From contig NZ_JBBOCJ010000001.1 in NCBI RefSeq assembly GCF_038002345.1, forward strand, positions 2,728,001 to 2,792,000: a stretch of 64,000 nucleotides of DNA, read 5' to 3'. A model generated the notes under the pieces. That model was not told the origin of the DNA. It made no database searches and saw only the letters and a list, made by a program, of their open reading frames with translations. Below, in pieces: positions 33,892-45,459 of this stretch. Source of the DNA: Paenibacillus sp. FSL M7-0420 (GTDB taxonomy: Bacteria; Bacillota; Bacilli; Paenibacillales; Paenibacillaceae). Numbering within the stretch: the stretch's first letter is position 1; every line of letters begins with the position of its first letter. The position numbers were made by a program, and so were the translations under genes.

Positions 33892-34437
33892 TTATAGAAA
33901 TGGGAAAAAAGAGCGCAACAGACCGCGCTTCCTTGGTGGAGACATCAGCCTGCCAGCGGCAACCGGATAAAGCTCTTCATGCGGGGAGAGGGATGGACTG
34001 CCGGGCTTCTGCATCGTTTCCAGCGTTGCGGATAATTGTTTAATCATTACTCGCATATCCTCAAGCTCTGCACGCTGCTGGAGCAGCTGTACCGAAACAA
34101 TCTCGCTCGCTTTTTGATCCAGTGCGTGTTCAATATACTCGATCCGGGACCATATTTTATTCATAGGGTCACCATCTGTATATAGGCTTGGATTCTCTTG
34201 CAGCGGGCCCCTTGGCAGCTTGTCGTTAGTGAGATCCGGATCTATGCCTTCCAGTGCTTCCCCCTGATTAATACGGTCTTTAATATGATTGAGCTGGCTG
34301 ATTTGCTGCTCCGAGAAGGTATAATGTCCAAGACGGTCCTTTGGAAAGAAATCGGGGAACATGGCCGCCCAGCGTTTGATCGTAGTCTGGCTAACGGACA
34401 GCAGCTCCGCAGCTTCCTTTGTTTTCAGAATTTCCAT
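33892..34437 (-). CDS. racA: RacA-like DNA-binding protein (MerR-type HTH plus coiled coil)
   Basis: A 181-residue protein. The N-terminal MerR-like helix-turn-helix is MEILKTKEAAELLSVSQTTI followed by KRWAAMFPDFFPKDRLGHYTF. A flexible linker, a coiled coil (about 95-140, with QLLQQRAELEDMRVMIKQLS) and a basic, hydrophobic C-terminus (RKRGLLRSFFPFL) suited to membrane or DivIVA contact follow. This order and size match RacA of Bacillus, which tethers the chromosome origin region to the cell pole during sporulation. Family identity rests on architecture, so the symbol is tentative. The gap 34438-34636 upstream shows no gene and must contain its promoter. Confidence 0.65.
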   Translation of the reverse strand: MEILKTKEAAELLSVSQTTIKRWAAMFPDFFPKDRLGHYTFSEQQISQLNHIKDRINQGEALEGIDPDLTNDKLPRGPLQENPSLYTDGDPMNKIWSRIEYIEHALDQKASEIVSVQLLQQRAELEDMRVMIKQLSATLETMQKPGSPSLSPHEELYPVAAGRLMSPPRKRGLLRSFFPFL

Positions 34438-34636
34438 TTCAATCCCTCCGGTGTAGTAGTCTTCTATGAGTTATTCGCTATTCTTCGGCGGCCCCCTGCA
34501 CAGGTGACAAAGGAAGTGCTGATTCGCCAAGCAAAGTGTTATTACGACTATTCTTGCTCTCTAGAGAGCAGTGTACATACAGAAGAGTATAATTGTATCC
34601 CCAGAGAGCTCCAGAGGTAGAATCTATAACAAAGAA

Positions 34637-34680
34637 AAAGCTTTCCATAACCCCCTTCCGGGCAATTATGGAAAGCTTTC
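34637..34680 (-). terminator. Terminator of the LacZ-type gene
   Basis: AAAGCTTTCCATAA and TTATGGAAAGCTTT form a perfect 14-bp stem around a C-rich loop. TTTTTC follows on the minus strand. Confidence 0.85.
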
Positions 34681-34730
34681 TTCAGCTAGTTACAGACATT
34701 GTGCTGAGCTGCCTTAAGGGAGAAGGCAGT

Positions 34731-37856
<3,126 letters not shown>

Positions 37857-37976
37857 TTATATTGTTATATTCATATTATAGGATGGGAAATGTTCTGGGT
37901 ATATATAATGATTTTGTTTAGATATAATAGAATATGAAACTAAGTGATGCCAGATTGCATCTGGAGGGAGGCTGCT

Positions 37977-38798
37977 ATGGACAGTACGATGATCTTTTGC
38001 GAAATGGAAGATATGCTTCTGCTGCCCCTGTATCCCATGACCATCGGGTATTGGGAGCATCAGGGGGAGATGTCCCGGCCTGCGGGCTTCCCGGATTATC
38101 AGCTGCACCAGGTCCTTGGCGGCAAGGGTGAAGTGAATATCAAGGGGAAAACCTATATTGCCGAGGCGGGTGATATCTTCTGTCTCTACCCGGATGTGCC
38201 CCACTCTTATACGCCGCTTACCCGCGAATGGGAGCTGGCCTGGATCTCCTTCAACGGAAGAGAAGCAGCCCAGATGCTGCTCTACGCCGGAATACGGGAG
38301 TCCGGGGTGGGACGCCTCAGAGCAGAATCCATCCTTGCTCCGCTTGAGGAGATGCTTACGCTCTCCTGCGGCAATGAGCTTCAGGACAACATGGAGCGTT
38401 CCAAGCTGCTGTATGCCCTGCTGCTGGATCTGAAGCGCAGCCTGCTTCCGGCCTCGAATGAGGACAATGAGCTTGCGCGGATGAAGCCGGTGCTGCAATA
38501 TATTGAGCTTCACCTGCACCGCCCGCTGCTGCTGAAGGAGCTGGCCGAAGTGGCGTCAGTCTCGCCGCAGTATCTGTGCCGGCTGTTCCAGCGGACCGTC
38601 CGTGAACGGCCGGTGGCCTATATTAACAAGCAGCGGGTCAACCGGAGCAAGCAGCTGATGTTCAGCAGCCGGGGGCAGCGGATCTATGAAATCGCCCAGC
38701 GGGCCGGCTTCGAGAATGTCAGCTATTTCTGCGCTGTCTTCAAACGCATTACCGGCATGCAGCCGGAAGAGTGGAGAGGACTGCACGGGTTAGACTAG
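37977..38798 (+). CDS. AraC-family regulator, partner of the LacZ-type gene
   Basis: About 273 residues. The N-terminal cupin-like sugar-binding domain (1-160) contains LHQVLGGKGEVNIKGKTY and AGDIFCLYPDVPHSY. The C-terminal 100 residues hold two helix-turn-helix motifs (LLKELAEVASVSPQYLCRLF; RIYEIAQRAGFENVSYFCAVF). It should activate lacZ when a galactoside binds. ATG 37977 follows GGAGGGAGG by 5 nt; an open frame from 37944 lacks a site. A TATAAT at 37923-37928 and its mirror image ATTATA at 37875-37880 suggest back-to-back promoters in 37845-37976. Confidence 0.88.
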   Translation: MDSTMIFCEMEDMLLLPLYPMTIGYWEHQGEMSRPAGFPDYQLHQVLGGKGEVNIKGKTYIAEAGDIFCLYPDVPHSYTPLTREWELAWISFNGREAAQMLLYAGIRESGVGRLRAESILAPLEEMLTLSCGNELQDNMERSKLLYALLLDLKRSLLPASNEDNELARMKPVLQYIELHLHRPLLLKELAEVASVSPQYLCRLFQRTVRERPVAYINKQRVNRSKQLMFSSRGQRIYEIAQRAGFENVSYFCAVFKRITGMQPEEWRGLHGLD

Positions 38799-38819
38799 AG
38801 GAGCGGCTTCTAAGATAGC

Positions 38820-40280
38820 TCACGCAAGCTCCAGCTTAAACACAACCGGCAAGGCGCTTGTGACCGTAGTGGTACGGATGGTTAAGGCCTCAGTATCCCG
38901 TTCCCAGGAGGGCTGCTCGCTGAACCCGAGGACTGTAATATCCCTCAGGATTCCCTCGAAGCAGGGGGATTTCTCCCGGAGCGACTGGATGCGCACGATA
39001 CCATCCTCCGGGTACACCAGTACTGTCGCATACAGGCAGCTGCCTTTTACAGTGAAGCGGATATCTTCCGGTGTGAATGTTTTGGCCTGGCCATCGGTAA
39101 ATTGTCCTTCTTCAATACGTGTCGGCCCTTCCCCAAATATGCGCCAGAAGGAGGTATCATAGATCGCTTCTCCGTTTGTACCCAGCCAGCTGCCGATGGC
39201 CGTCAGAATCGCCTGGTCCTCCTCTGCGAAGCTGCCATCGGCCTTGGGCCCCACGTTCAGGAGCAGATTGCCGTTCTTGCTGACGATATCGACCAGGTCG
39301 CGGATGATTTCTGCGGCGGATTTGTAATCGTTATTCTCCGTATAACACCAGGAATTACGCGCCGCCGCGGTATCTGTCTGCCAGAAGAAGGGCTTCAGCC
39401 CGGCGAATTGCCCGCGCTCGACATCGGGGACCGCACTGCCGAACATGAAGGCATCATGCTTATAATTAATAGCTGCCGGCATTCCGCGCTCTGCCGCGCG
39501 ATTGTAGTAGTAGGCCGCGAACTTTTGCAGATAGGGCCGGAAGGCCGCATTCTCAATCCACCAGTCGAAGTAAAAAATCTTGGGCTGGTACTGATCGACC
39601 AGCTCGCAGCAGCGGATCAGCCAGTCCTCCAGATACTCCCCGGACGGGGGAGAGCCGTAGGGATCATGATGATCCGGTTCCGGCATGGCCGGCCAGTAGA
39701 AGTCGCCGCGGACAAGCGGCTCGCGGATATCGGAGTCGAATTCCTTGCCGTGGGACATAAAGAACCAGTGCTCCGCGCGGTGGGAGGAGACGCCCAGCTC
39801 CAGCTCCTGCTCTGCGAAGGCCGCCTTCAGCTCGCCGAGAATATCCCGTCCGGGACCCATGTCATAAGTGTTATAATGAGAGACAGCGCTTTTATACATC
39901 TGGAAGCCGTCATGGTGTTCTGCCACGGGAATGACATATCGGGCGCCGGAGGCCTTGAATAATGCAGCCCACCCGGCCGGATCGAACTGCTTCGCTGTGA
40001 ACAGGGGAATGAAGTCCTTGTACCCGAACTCCTTGTGGTTCCCGTAGACTGCCAGATGATGCTCATATTCCTTCGTGCCCTGAATGTACATATTGCGTGA
40101 ATACCACTCATTGCTGAAGGCCGGAACCGAATACAGCCCCCAGTGAATGAAGATCCCGAATTTGGCCTGGCGGTACCACTGCGGCACCTCATAGGCGCTT
40201 AACGATTCCCAATTCGCCTTATAAGGGCCTTTCTTAATCGTCTCGTCAATAACCTGCAGATAATCAGTCGTGTTCATCAT
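38820..40280 (-). CDS. GH29 alpha-L-fucosidase
   Basis: A 486-residue protein with the GH29 barrel and a C-terminal beta-sandwich. Landmarks are WYRQAKFGIFIHWGLYSVPAF, AEHHDGFQMY, and the nucleophile aspartate in FYFDWWIEN (Asp239). Without a signal peptide it should act on imported fucosylated oligosaccharides. Whether substrate preference is broad or limited to alpha-1,3/1,4-linkages cannot be read here. The ATG is 10 nt after AGGGAGA. It is divergent from an AraC-type regulator gene, with operator repeats in between, and convergent with the other AraC gene. Confidence 0.9.
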   Translation of the reverse strand: MMNTTDYLQVIDETIKKGPYKANWESLSAYEVPQWYRQAKFGIFIHWGLYSVPAFSNEWYSRNMYIQGTKEYEHHLAVYGNHKEFGYKDFIPLFTAKQFDPAGWAALFKASGARYVIPVAEHHDGFQMYKSAVSHYNTYDMGPGRDILGELKAAFAEQELELGVSSHRAEHWFFMSHGKEFDSDIREPLVRGDFYWPAMPEPDHHDPYGSPPSGEYLEDWLIRCCELVDQYQPKIFYFDWWIENAAFRPYLQKFAAYYYNRAAERGMPAAINYKHDAFMFGSAVPDVERGQFAGLKPFFWQTDTAAARNSWCYTENNDYKSAAEIIRDLVDIVSKNGNLLLNVGPKADGSFAEEDQAILTAIGSWLGTNGEAIYDTSFWRIFGEGPTRIEEGQFTDGQAKTFTPEDIRFTVKGSCLYATVLVYPEDGIVRIQSLREKSPCFEGILRDITVLGFSEQPSWERDTEALTIRTTTVTSALPVVFKLELA

Positions 40281-40317
40281 GAGCCAGTCATCTCCCTGTG
40301 TATGAGGTAATGCCTTT

Positions 40318-40373
40318 ATTGTACCGGGCGTCAGGGCGGGTAAGAATGTACAGTGCTAACTTTTTGATGTACA
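40318..40373 (-). promoter_or_regulatory. Fucosidase promoter with AraC-type direct repeats
   Basis: On the minus strand a -10 TACAAT (40323-40318) and a poor -35 TTCTTA (40346-40341) are separated by 17 bp. ATGTACA occurs at 40346-40352 and again at 40367-40373, exactly 21 bp or two helical turns apart, touching the -35. Direct half-sites about 21 bp apart next to a weak -35 are the known arrangement for AraC-family activation. Confidence 0.65.
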
Positions 40374-40400
40374 AAAATAACCTTTAAGGCGGTCTGTCCC

Positions 40401-41234
40401 ATGGACTCCCACAATCTTCTTACCAGCTACCTGGCCAATCTTAAGGTTGACCTGATCGTAGCTGACTATAACGAATGCTCTATGGATTGGAAGGATCTGG
40501 ACTACACTCCGGACTACAGCAAATTCTATTACATAATTGGCGGAGAAGGCTGGCTGAAGATCGGGGATAAGGAGTATTATCCGCAGCCGGGTGAACTGAT
40601 TCTAATGCCGGAGGGGGTGAGGCAATCCTATGCCTGCATCAGCGAACGCCCCTTTCTCAAATACTGGTGTCATTTCAGTGCCAAGGTCGGGCAGATGAAC
40701 CTGTTCCGTGTGCTTGAGCTGAGCCATGTCTGTCTTCCTGAGAATTCTGCGGCGGTTGAGGCGGCGTTCAAGGGGATCACCGACAGTGCCAGATCTGACG
40801 CGGTCTACGCCCCGCTGCTGGCGAGAAGCAAACTGCTTGAGCTGATGTCCTATTACCTGATGAATCTCAAGCTGGATGAGCTCTCTTATAAGAATCTCGG
40901 GGCGGCCCGGAAGCTGACGGCTGTCCTGGACTATATCGCGGAGAATATCGAGCAGAATATGAGCATTCATGATCTTGCCGAGATTGCATACATGCACCCG
41001 AACTACTTCATGCGCCTGTTCAAGCAGCAGATCGGCGTGCCCCCCATCCAGTACATTACCCGGCAAAAGATTGAAAAGGCCAAAGAGCTGCTGACCACCA
41101 CCTCCGGTTCGGTCAGCGCGATTGCCGACCAGCTCGGCTTCGGCGATCTGTTCTATTTCTCCAAGCAGTTCAAGAAGCATGCCGGGCTTACGCCCACCGA
41201 ATTCAGGAAACAAAAGAGCGGAGGGATGCTGTAG
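40401..41234 (+). CDS. AraC-family regulator, partner of the fucosidase gene
   Basis: A 277-residue protein with an N-terminal AraC sugar-sensing cupin (about 1-150; YYIIGGEGWLKIGDKEYYPQ, GELILMPEGVRQSY) and two C-terminal helix-turn-helix motifs (SIHDLAEIAYMHPNYFMRLF; SVSAIADQLGFGDLFYFSKQF). It is divergent from the GH29 gene and probably binds the ATGTACA repeats between them. The ribosome site is weak (AAGGCGG), suggesting low expression. Confidence 0.88.
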   Translation: MDSHNLLTSYLANLKVDLIVADYNECSMDWKDLDYTPDYSKFYYIIGGEGWLKIGDKEYYPQPGELILMPEGVRQSYACISERPFLKYWCHFSAKVGQMNLFRVLELSHVCLPENSAAVEAAFKGITDSARSDAVYAPLLARSKLLELMSYYLMNLKLDELSYKNLGAARKLTAVLDYIAENIEQNMSIHDLAEIAYMHPNYFMRLFKQQIGVPPIQYITRQKIEKAKELLTTTSGSVSAIADQLGFGDLFYFSKQFKKHAGLTPTEFRKQKSGGML

Positions 41235-41343
41235 TGCTTCTGGAACAGAGCATTGCTGCCCGTCTATAGCGCGAGTGGAGAATACAGGGTGAAGTCTGTT
41301 AATATAGAACTACGGCATCATCCATATCAAAGGAGAATTCAAT

Positions 41344-42249
41344 GTGAACGAGAACCTGAAGCAAGCGTATGTACAGTTAGGATTACCTGAAACCGTAACC
41401 AGAGAGGAACTGAACAAGCGGTTCGATCTGCTCCTGAAGCGAAGACGCGCCCTGACCACAGAGGAAGAGATAGCAGCCTACGAAGCGGATTTCCGGGCGT
41501 ACAAGCTGATTCTCGATACCTGGGATGAGCAGGAGATCCAGAAGGCCGAAGACGAGCGGCTTGCCAAGTATGGACGCTTCTCCGGTACGGCAAGCAAGTG
41601 GGAGACCTTCATGCGGCTATACCGGACACATGTGATCCTCGGCATTATCGGGCTGCTGGTAGTGATTTTTGGCGGGAAGGCTCTCTATGACAATTATCAG
41701 CATAGACAATATCTGGCTTCTCTGCCGCCAGTAGATGCTAAGATTATGTTCATCGGCAGCTTCGGAGTTACGGATACCAGCGGCAAGACCGAGGAGCTGG
41801 AGAAGGCGATCATCGCGGCTTATCCGGAATGGAAGCGGGTGGAGACGGTGATGACTTACCTGCCCAGAACGGGCGAAGGTTCCGACTCGCTGGATATGAA
41901 TTATATGCAAAAGGCCGTTGTGGAGCTGGCGGCGAACCGGCCGGATATCCTCATTCTGGATGAGGCCACCGTCAAGTGGATCGGCGGACAGACCGGATTC
42001 CAGAATCTGGAGCCGATCACAGCGGACGGGAAGCTTGCCGCTGACGATACCCGCATGCAGTGGGGAGTCAATGAGGACACGGGCAAGAATGAGCTGTATG
42101 GTGTAGATATTCTGAAATCTCCGTTCATCTCAGAGCTGCCTATCAATTATAATGCGAAATCCATCATTATCGGTGTACTGAATGACAAGGACAAGGATAA
42201 GATGCTGGCGTTCGTGAAGCATATTGCGGAGGAGCCGCCCGTTAAGTAA
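41344..42249 (+). CDS. Single-pass membrane protein with J-domain-like N-terminus
   Basis: A 301-residue protein. The N-terminal 75 residues (QAYVQLGLPETVTREELNKRF, then EIAAYEADFRAYKLILD) resemble the helices of a J-domain but lack the HPD motif. One membrane helix lies at about residues 96-114 (HVILGIIGLLVVIFGGKAL), followed by a 190-residue extracytoplasmic domain. That domain has a pattern like solute-binding proteins or proteases (DILILDEATVKWIGGQTGF). The GTG start at 41344 lies 9 nt after AAAGGAG and overlaps an ATG-TGA. Monocistronic, ending in a strong terminator. Function unknown. Confidence 0.7.
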   Translation: MNENLKQAYVQLGLPETVTREELNKRFDLLLKRRRALTTEEEIAAYEADFRAYKLILDTWDEQEIQKAEDERLAKYGRFSGTASKWETFMRLYRTHVILGIIGLLVVIFGGKALYDNYQHRQYLASLPPVDAKIMFIGSFGVTDTSGKTEELEKAIIAAYPEWKRVETVMTYLPRTGEGSDSLDMNYMQKAVVELAANRPDILILDEATVKWIGGQTGFQNLEPITADGKLAADDTRMQWGVNEDTGKNELYGVDILKSPFISELPINYNAKSIIIGVLNDKDKDKMLAFVKHIAEEPPVK

Positions 42250-42265
42250 GCAGGATACACAGTAC

Positions 42266-42323
42266 ACCAAAAACCTCTCTTCACCGATGGACTGGACAGT
42301 CATCAGGAAGAGAGGTTTTTGGT
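42266..42323. terminator. Bidirectional terminator
   Basis: ACCAAAAACCTCTCTTC and its exact reverse complement frame a 24-nt loop. The A- and T-runs in the arms allow termination from both sides, serving the converging pyridoxine kinase gene too. Confidence 0.88.
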
Positions 42324-42363
42324 ATGCCTATTGCTCTATTATATGCCTGTTAAGGGTCTGGTC

Positions 42364-43176
42364 TTACTGCTCTAAGCGGTAGCCCCCATGGAATACAGGA
42401 CCGACATACTCATTGAACGCATAGCCATTGCGGATGGCGGCGGATACGAAATCCTTCGCCTTCACCACAGCATCCTTCACCGACAAGCCGTTAGCCAGTC
42501 CGCCGGTAATCGCTGCGGCGAAGGTGCATCCCGCTCCATGGTTATGGGCAGGCTCGATCTTCGCAGTCTCCAGGACGAGGTATTCGCTGCCGTCGAAGAA
42601 GATATCAATCGCCTTGTCGCCGCCCAGCGCCTTGCCGCCCTTGACGACAACATTCCGGGTGCCGAGCTGATGGATCAGGCGGGCAGCTTCCTTCATCTGA
42701 TCAAGCGTAGTCAGCTTGCCGAGACCCGAGAGCACTCCGGCTTCGAACAGATTCGGAGTAGCCACCGTAGCAAGCGGCAGCAGCAGATCGCGGATGGCAT
42801 CTGCACTCTCCGGGTTCAGTACTTCATCCTCGCCTTTGCATACCATAACCGGATCGATCACGACATTGGTCTGCTTGTTGCTCTTCAGGGCCTGTTCAGT
42901 AACCTTAACAATGTCCACACTGCCGAGCATACCGGTCTTCATGGCATCCACAGGACCGCCGGCGAAGATCGTCTTAAGCTGTTCGGCAACGATGGCAGCA
43001 TCGACAGGGTATACATTATGATGCCAGCCCCGGTCAGGGTCCATCGTTACAATGGTAGTCAGGGCACTAAGGCCGTAAGTACCGTATTCCTCAAAGGTTT
43101 TGAGGTCTGCCTGAATGCCTGCGCCTCCGCTGGAGTCACTGCCGGCAATGGTTAATGTCTTAATGATTTTTGACAA
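42364..43176 (-). CDS. pdxK: Pyridoxine/pyridoxal kinase (ThiD-like PdxK)
   Basis: About 270 residues of the ribokinase-like ThiD family. IAGSDSSGGAGIQADLKTF binds substrate, DPVMVCKGEDEVL matches the PdxK branch of Bacillus rather than ThiD proper, and AHNHGAGCTFAAAI holds the anion hole. It phosphorylates pyridoxine, pyridoxal or pyridoxamine for B6 salvage, possibly also HMP. I chose the TTG at 43176 because AAGGGGA is 9 nt upstream and it gives the usual length; the frame is open for 50 further codons, which look like non-coding leader. Confidence 0.88.
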   Translation of the reverse strand: MSKIIKTLTIAGSDSSGGAGIQADLKTFEEYGTYGLSALTTIVTMDPDRGWHHNVYPVDAAIVAEQLKTIFAGGPVDAMKTGMLGSVDIVKVTEQALKSNKQTNVVIDPVMVCKGEDEVLNPESADAIRDLLLPLATVATPNLFEAGVLSGLGKLTTLDQMKEAARLIHQLGTRNVVVKGGKALGGDKAIDIFFDGSEYLVLETAKIEPAHNHGAGCTFAAAITGGLANGLSVKDAVVKAKDFVSAAIRNGYAFNEYVGPVFHGGYRLEQ

Positions 43177-43361
43177 AGGTAACGTCCCCTTCTTGTATAT
43201 AAATAGTATGCTGCTTATTATAACAAAAATCATCGGCTTAGTCCGCAAAAAAAGTATAAGCTCCAAAAACGCACCGCTGCCCTTGGGTGAGAGCATGGGT
43301 TTGCCGGCTGCTGCACTGCATATCATGGTAGTCTAGTGGATTATGTATTCAGGAGGCTGCC

Positions 43362-44459
43362 ATGATTGAGATCAGTTTATGCATGATTGTCCGCAATGAG
43401 GAGAAGAGCCTGCCCCGCTGCCTGGCTTCGGTGGAAGGGCTGGTCGATGAGATCGTCATTGTAGATACGGGATCGGCAGACCGCACCAAGGAGATTGCCG
43501 GTGCCTTTGGCGCCGCAATTTATGATTTTACCTGGATTGACGATTTCTCCGCTGCCCGTAATTACGCCTTCAGCAAGGCGACCCGGGATTATATCTTCTG
43601 GCTGGATGCGGACGACTATCTGAGAGAAGAGGATCAGGCGCTGTTCAGGGAGCTGAAGTCTTCGCTGCCGGAGCAGGTGGACAGTGTGAATATGCAGTAT
43701 AATCTCGCTTTTGACGGGGAGGGAAGGGTGACGACCTCCTTGCGGCGCAACCGGCTGGTCCGCCGGGCGTGCGGGTTCCGCTGGATCGGTCCGGTGCATG
43801 AATATCTGGAGGTGTACGGCCCGTCGCTGGCAAGCAGAGTCTGTGTCACCCATGAGAAGGATAAAGCGTACACGGACCGCAATCTGCAGATCTACCGCAA
43901 ACGGGAAGCGGAAGGAGAGAGCTTCTCTGCGCGCGATCAATATTATTACGCCAATGAGCTGCGCGACCACGGAATTCACCGGGAGGCCTGCCGGTATTAC
44001 GAGCTGTTCCTCAGCGGCGGGCAGGGCTGGATTGAAGATAATATTCAGGCCTGCCTGCGGCTGGCCGAATGCCTGGAAGCGCTTGGGGACAAGGAAGCGG
44101 CCTTCACTGCGGTCACCCGCACGCTGCAATATGATGCCCCGCGTGCCGAAGGCTGCTGCCGGATAGGTGCATGGCATCTGGAGAAGGGCCAGCTTCATCC
44201 GGCAATCTACTGGTTTGAGCTTGCTATTCAGCTGCCCGGACAGACAGAGTCCATGGCGATGAAGAATGAGGCCTTCGCCACCTGGATTCCGAATCTGCAG
44301 CTTGCGCTCTGCTATGACCGGCTGGGCCAGCATGAACGGGCCAACCGCTATAATGAGACTGCGCTGCTTCATTCCCCCGGCCATCCCAGCATGCTGTATA
44401 ACCGGAATTACTTCCAGAAGCTACTGGGCGACAAGTATGTCTCCTTGCAGCAGCCCTGA
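43362..44459 (+). CDS. Family 2 glycosyltransferase with TPR-like C-terminus
   Basis: A 365-residue cytoplasmic enzyme. The GT2 domain (1-230) shows SLCMIVRNEEKSLPRCLAS, the nucleotide-binding DTGSADRT and the metal-binding WLDADDYL. The C-terminal third has helical TPR-like repeats (EALGDKEAAFTAVTRTL; CYDRLGQHERANRYNETAL). This architecture is shared with SunS-type peptide or protein glycosyltransferases and with many uncharacterised Paenibacillus genes. Acceptor unknown. AGGAGG precedes the ATG. It ends before a terminator that also serves the converging GDSL gene. Confidence 0.85.
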   Translation: MIEISLCMIVRNEEKSLPRCLASVEGLVDEIVIVDTGSADRTKEIAGAFGAAIYDFTWIDDFSAARNYAFSKATRDYIFWLDADDYLREEDQALFRELKSSLPEQVDSVNMQYNLAFDGEGRVTTSLRRNRLVRRACGFRWIGPVHEYLEVYGPSLASRVCVTHEKDKAYTDRNLQIYRKREAEGESFSARDQYYYANELRDHGIHREACRYYELFLSGGQGWIEDNIQACLRLAECLEALGDKEAAFTAVTRTLQYDAPRAEGCCRIGAWHLEKGQLHPAIYWFELAIQLPGQTESMAMKNEAFATWIPNLQLALCYDRLGQHERANRYNETALLHSPGHPSMLYNRNYFQKLLGDKYVSLQQP

Positions 44460-44465
44460 ACACAT

Positions 44466-44504
44466 AACAAGCGCTCCCCTGCCGAGGCTGGGGAAGCGCT
44501 TGTT
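44466..44504. terminator. Bidirectional terminator
   Basis: AACAAGCGCT and AGCGCTTGTT enclose CCCC/GGGG pairing and a short loop. T-rich tails are seen on both sides. Confidence 0.8.
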
Positions 44505-44509
44505 ATTGT

Positions 44510-45274
44510 CTACGGATGTCCAGGCATTGCCGCAGGCTCCAGCAGCAGCTGGGGTTCACTCATGCGGATGAATTCCAGCACCTTGTCGTAGATAATCCGG
44601 TGGCCCTCCCGGTTGGGGTGGATGCCGTCCCGGCAGATGAACTTGGTGTAATCCGGCTGCTGCAGGAAGGCGCCCCGGACATCGATAATCTTGGTCCTGG
44701 TGCTCTCGGCGACCTTGAGGATAGCGGAGTTATAACGCTCCTGCCACCAGTAGATTTTGGTGACGCTGCCGAGGAACTTCATAATGTTCACTTCGGAATC
44801 GGGATTGTTGCCGCTGACCCACTTGAAGTAGTTGTCCGCATTCAGCGGAGGCAGACTCATCAGGATTGGCGTGATTCCCTGGTTCTTCAGGAAATGGATC
44901 ATATCAGCCAGCATCCGCTCGAAGGCCGGAAAATCTGTCTTGGGACTATGCTCTGCCTCGGGATTGCTCGCAATCTCACTCCAGTGGTAGTCACAGTCAT
45001 TGCCGCCGTATTCAATCAGCACCACATCCGGCTTCTCCTTCAGGACATCCCGCTTCAGATTGCCGAAGCCCTTCATCAGCGTATTGCCGAATCTGGCAGT
45101 ATTGCGCATAGCTCCCTTGAGCTTGCCCTGAAGCATGGATACATAATTATCCTCCAGAATGACATACTTGCTTCGGGTCTCGTCATACACAACGCCCTTG
45201 GAGATAGAATCTCCGCTGACCATATATTTGAACTGAGACCCCATGGACTCTTGCTGCTCCTCATTCCTGTTCAT
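44510..45274 (-). CDS. SGNH/GDSL-family hydrolase
   Basis: About 254 residues. The four SGNH blocks are visible: VSGDSISKG (nucleophile Ser), the FGNTLMKG block II segment, EYGGNDCDYHW (block III Asn) and DGIHPNREGH (block V Asp and His). No signal peptide is seen, so it is probably cytoplasmic. It may be a carbohydrate esterase acting on acetylated oligosaccharides, given the hydrolase-rich surroundings, but a lipase-type role is not excluded. ATG 45274 follows GGAGGCGGG by a few nt; the open frame back to 45322 has no site. Confidence 0.82.
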   Translation of the reverse strand: MNRNEEQQESMGSQFKYMVSGDSISKGVVYDETRSKYVILEDNYVSMLQGKLKGAMRNTARFGNTLMKGFGNLKRDVLKEKPDVVLIEYGGNDCDYHWSEIASNPEAEHSPKTDFPAFERMLADMIHFLKNQGITPILMSLPPLNADNYFKWVSGNNPDSEVNIMKFLGSVTKIYWWQERYNSAILKVAESTRTKIIDVRGAFLQQPDYTKFICRDGIHPNREGHRIIYDKVLEFIRMSEPQLLLEPAAMPGHP

Positions 45275-45400
45275 GCTCCCGCCTCCGATAACCCTAGTGT
45301 ATATACAATCAGTGTAAACCATACATGCAGCCGTGCCTATGTATAGATGTCATGGGTTCTTAGGCTTGCCGGCAGTATTCTGGCGGATCAGTGGAAAATA

Positions 45401-45443
45401 CAGAAAAGGTTCAACCCCATCCTCATAAGTTGGACCTTTTTCT
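45401..45443 (-). terminator. Terminator of the GT4 glycosyltransferase gene
   Basis: CAGAAAAAGGTCCAAC and GTTGAACCTTTTCTG pair with one wobble around a 12-nt loop on the minus strand. Confidence 0.7.
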
Positions 45444-45459
45444 GCATTCTCCGGGACCT

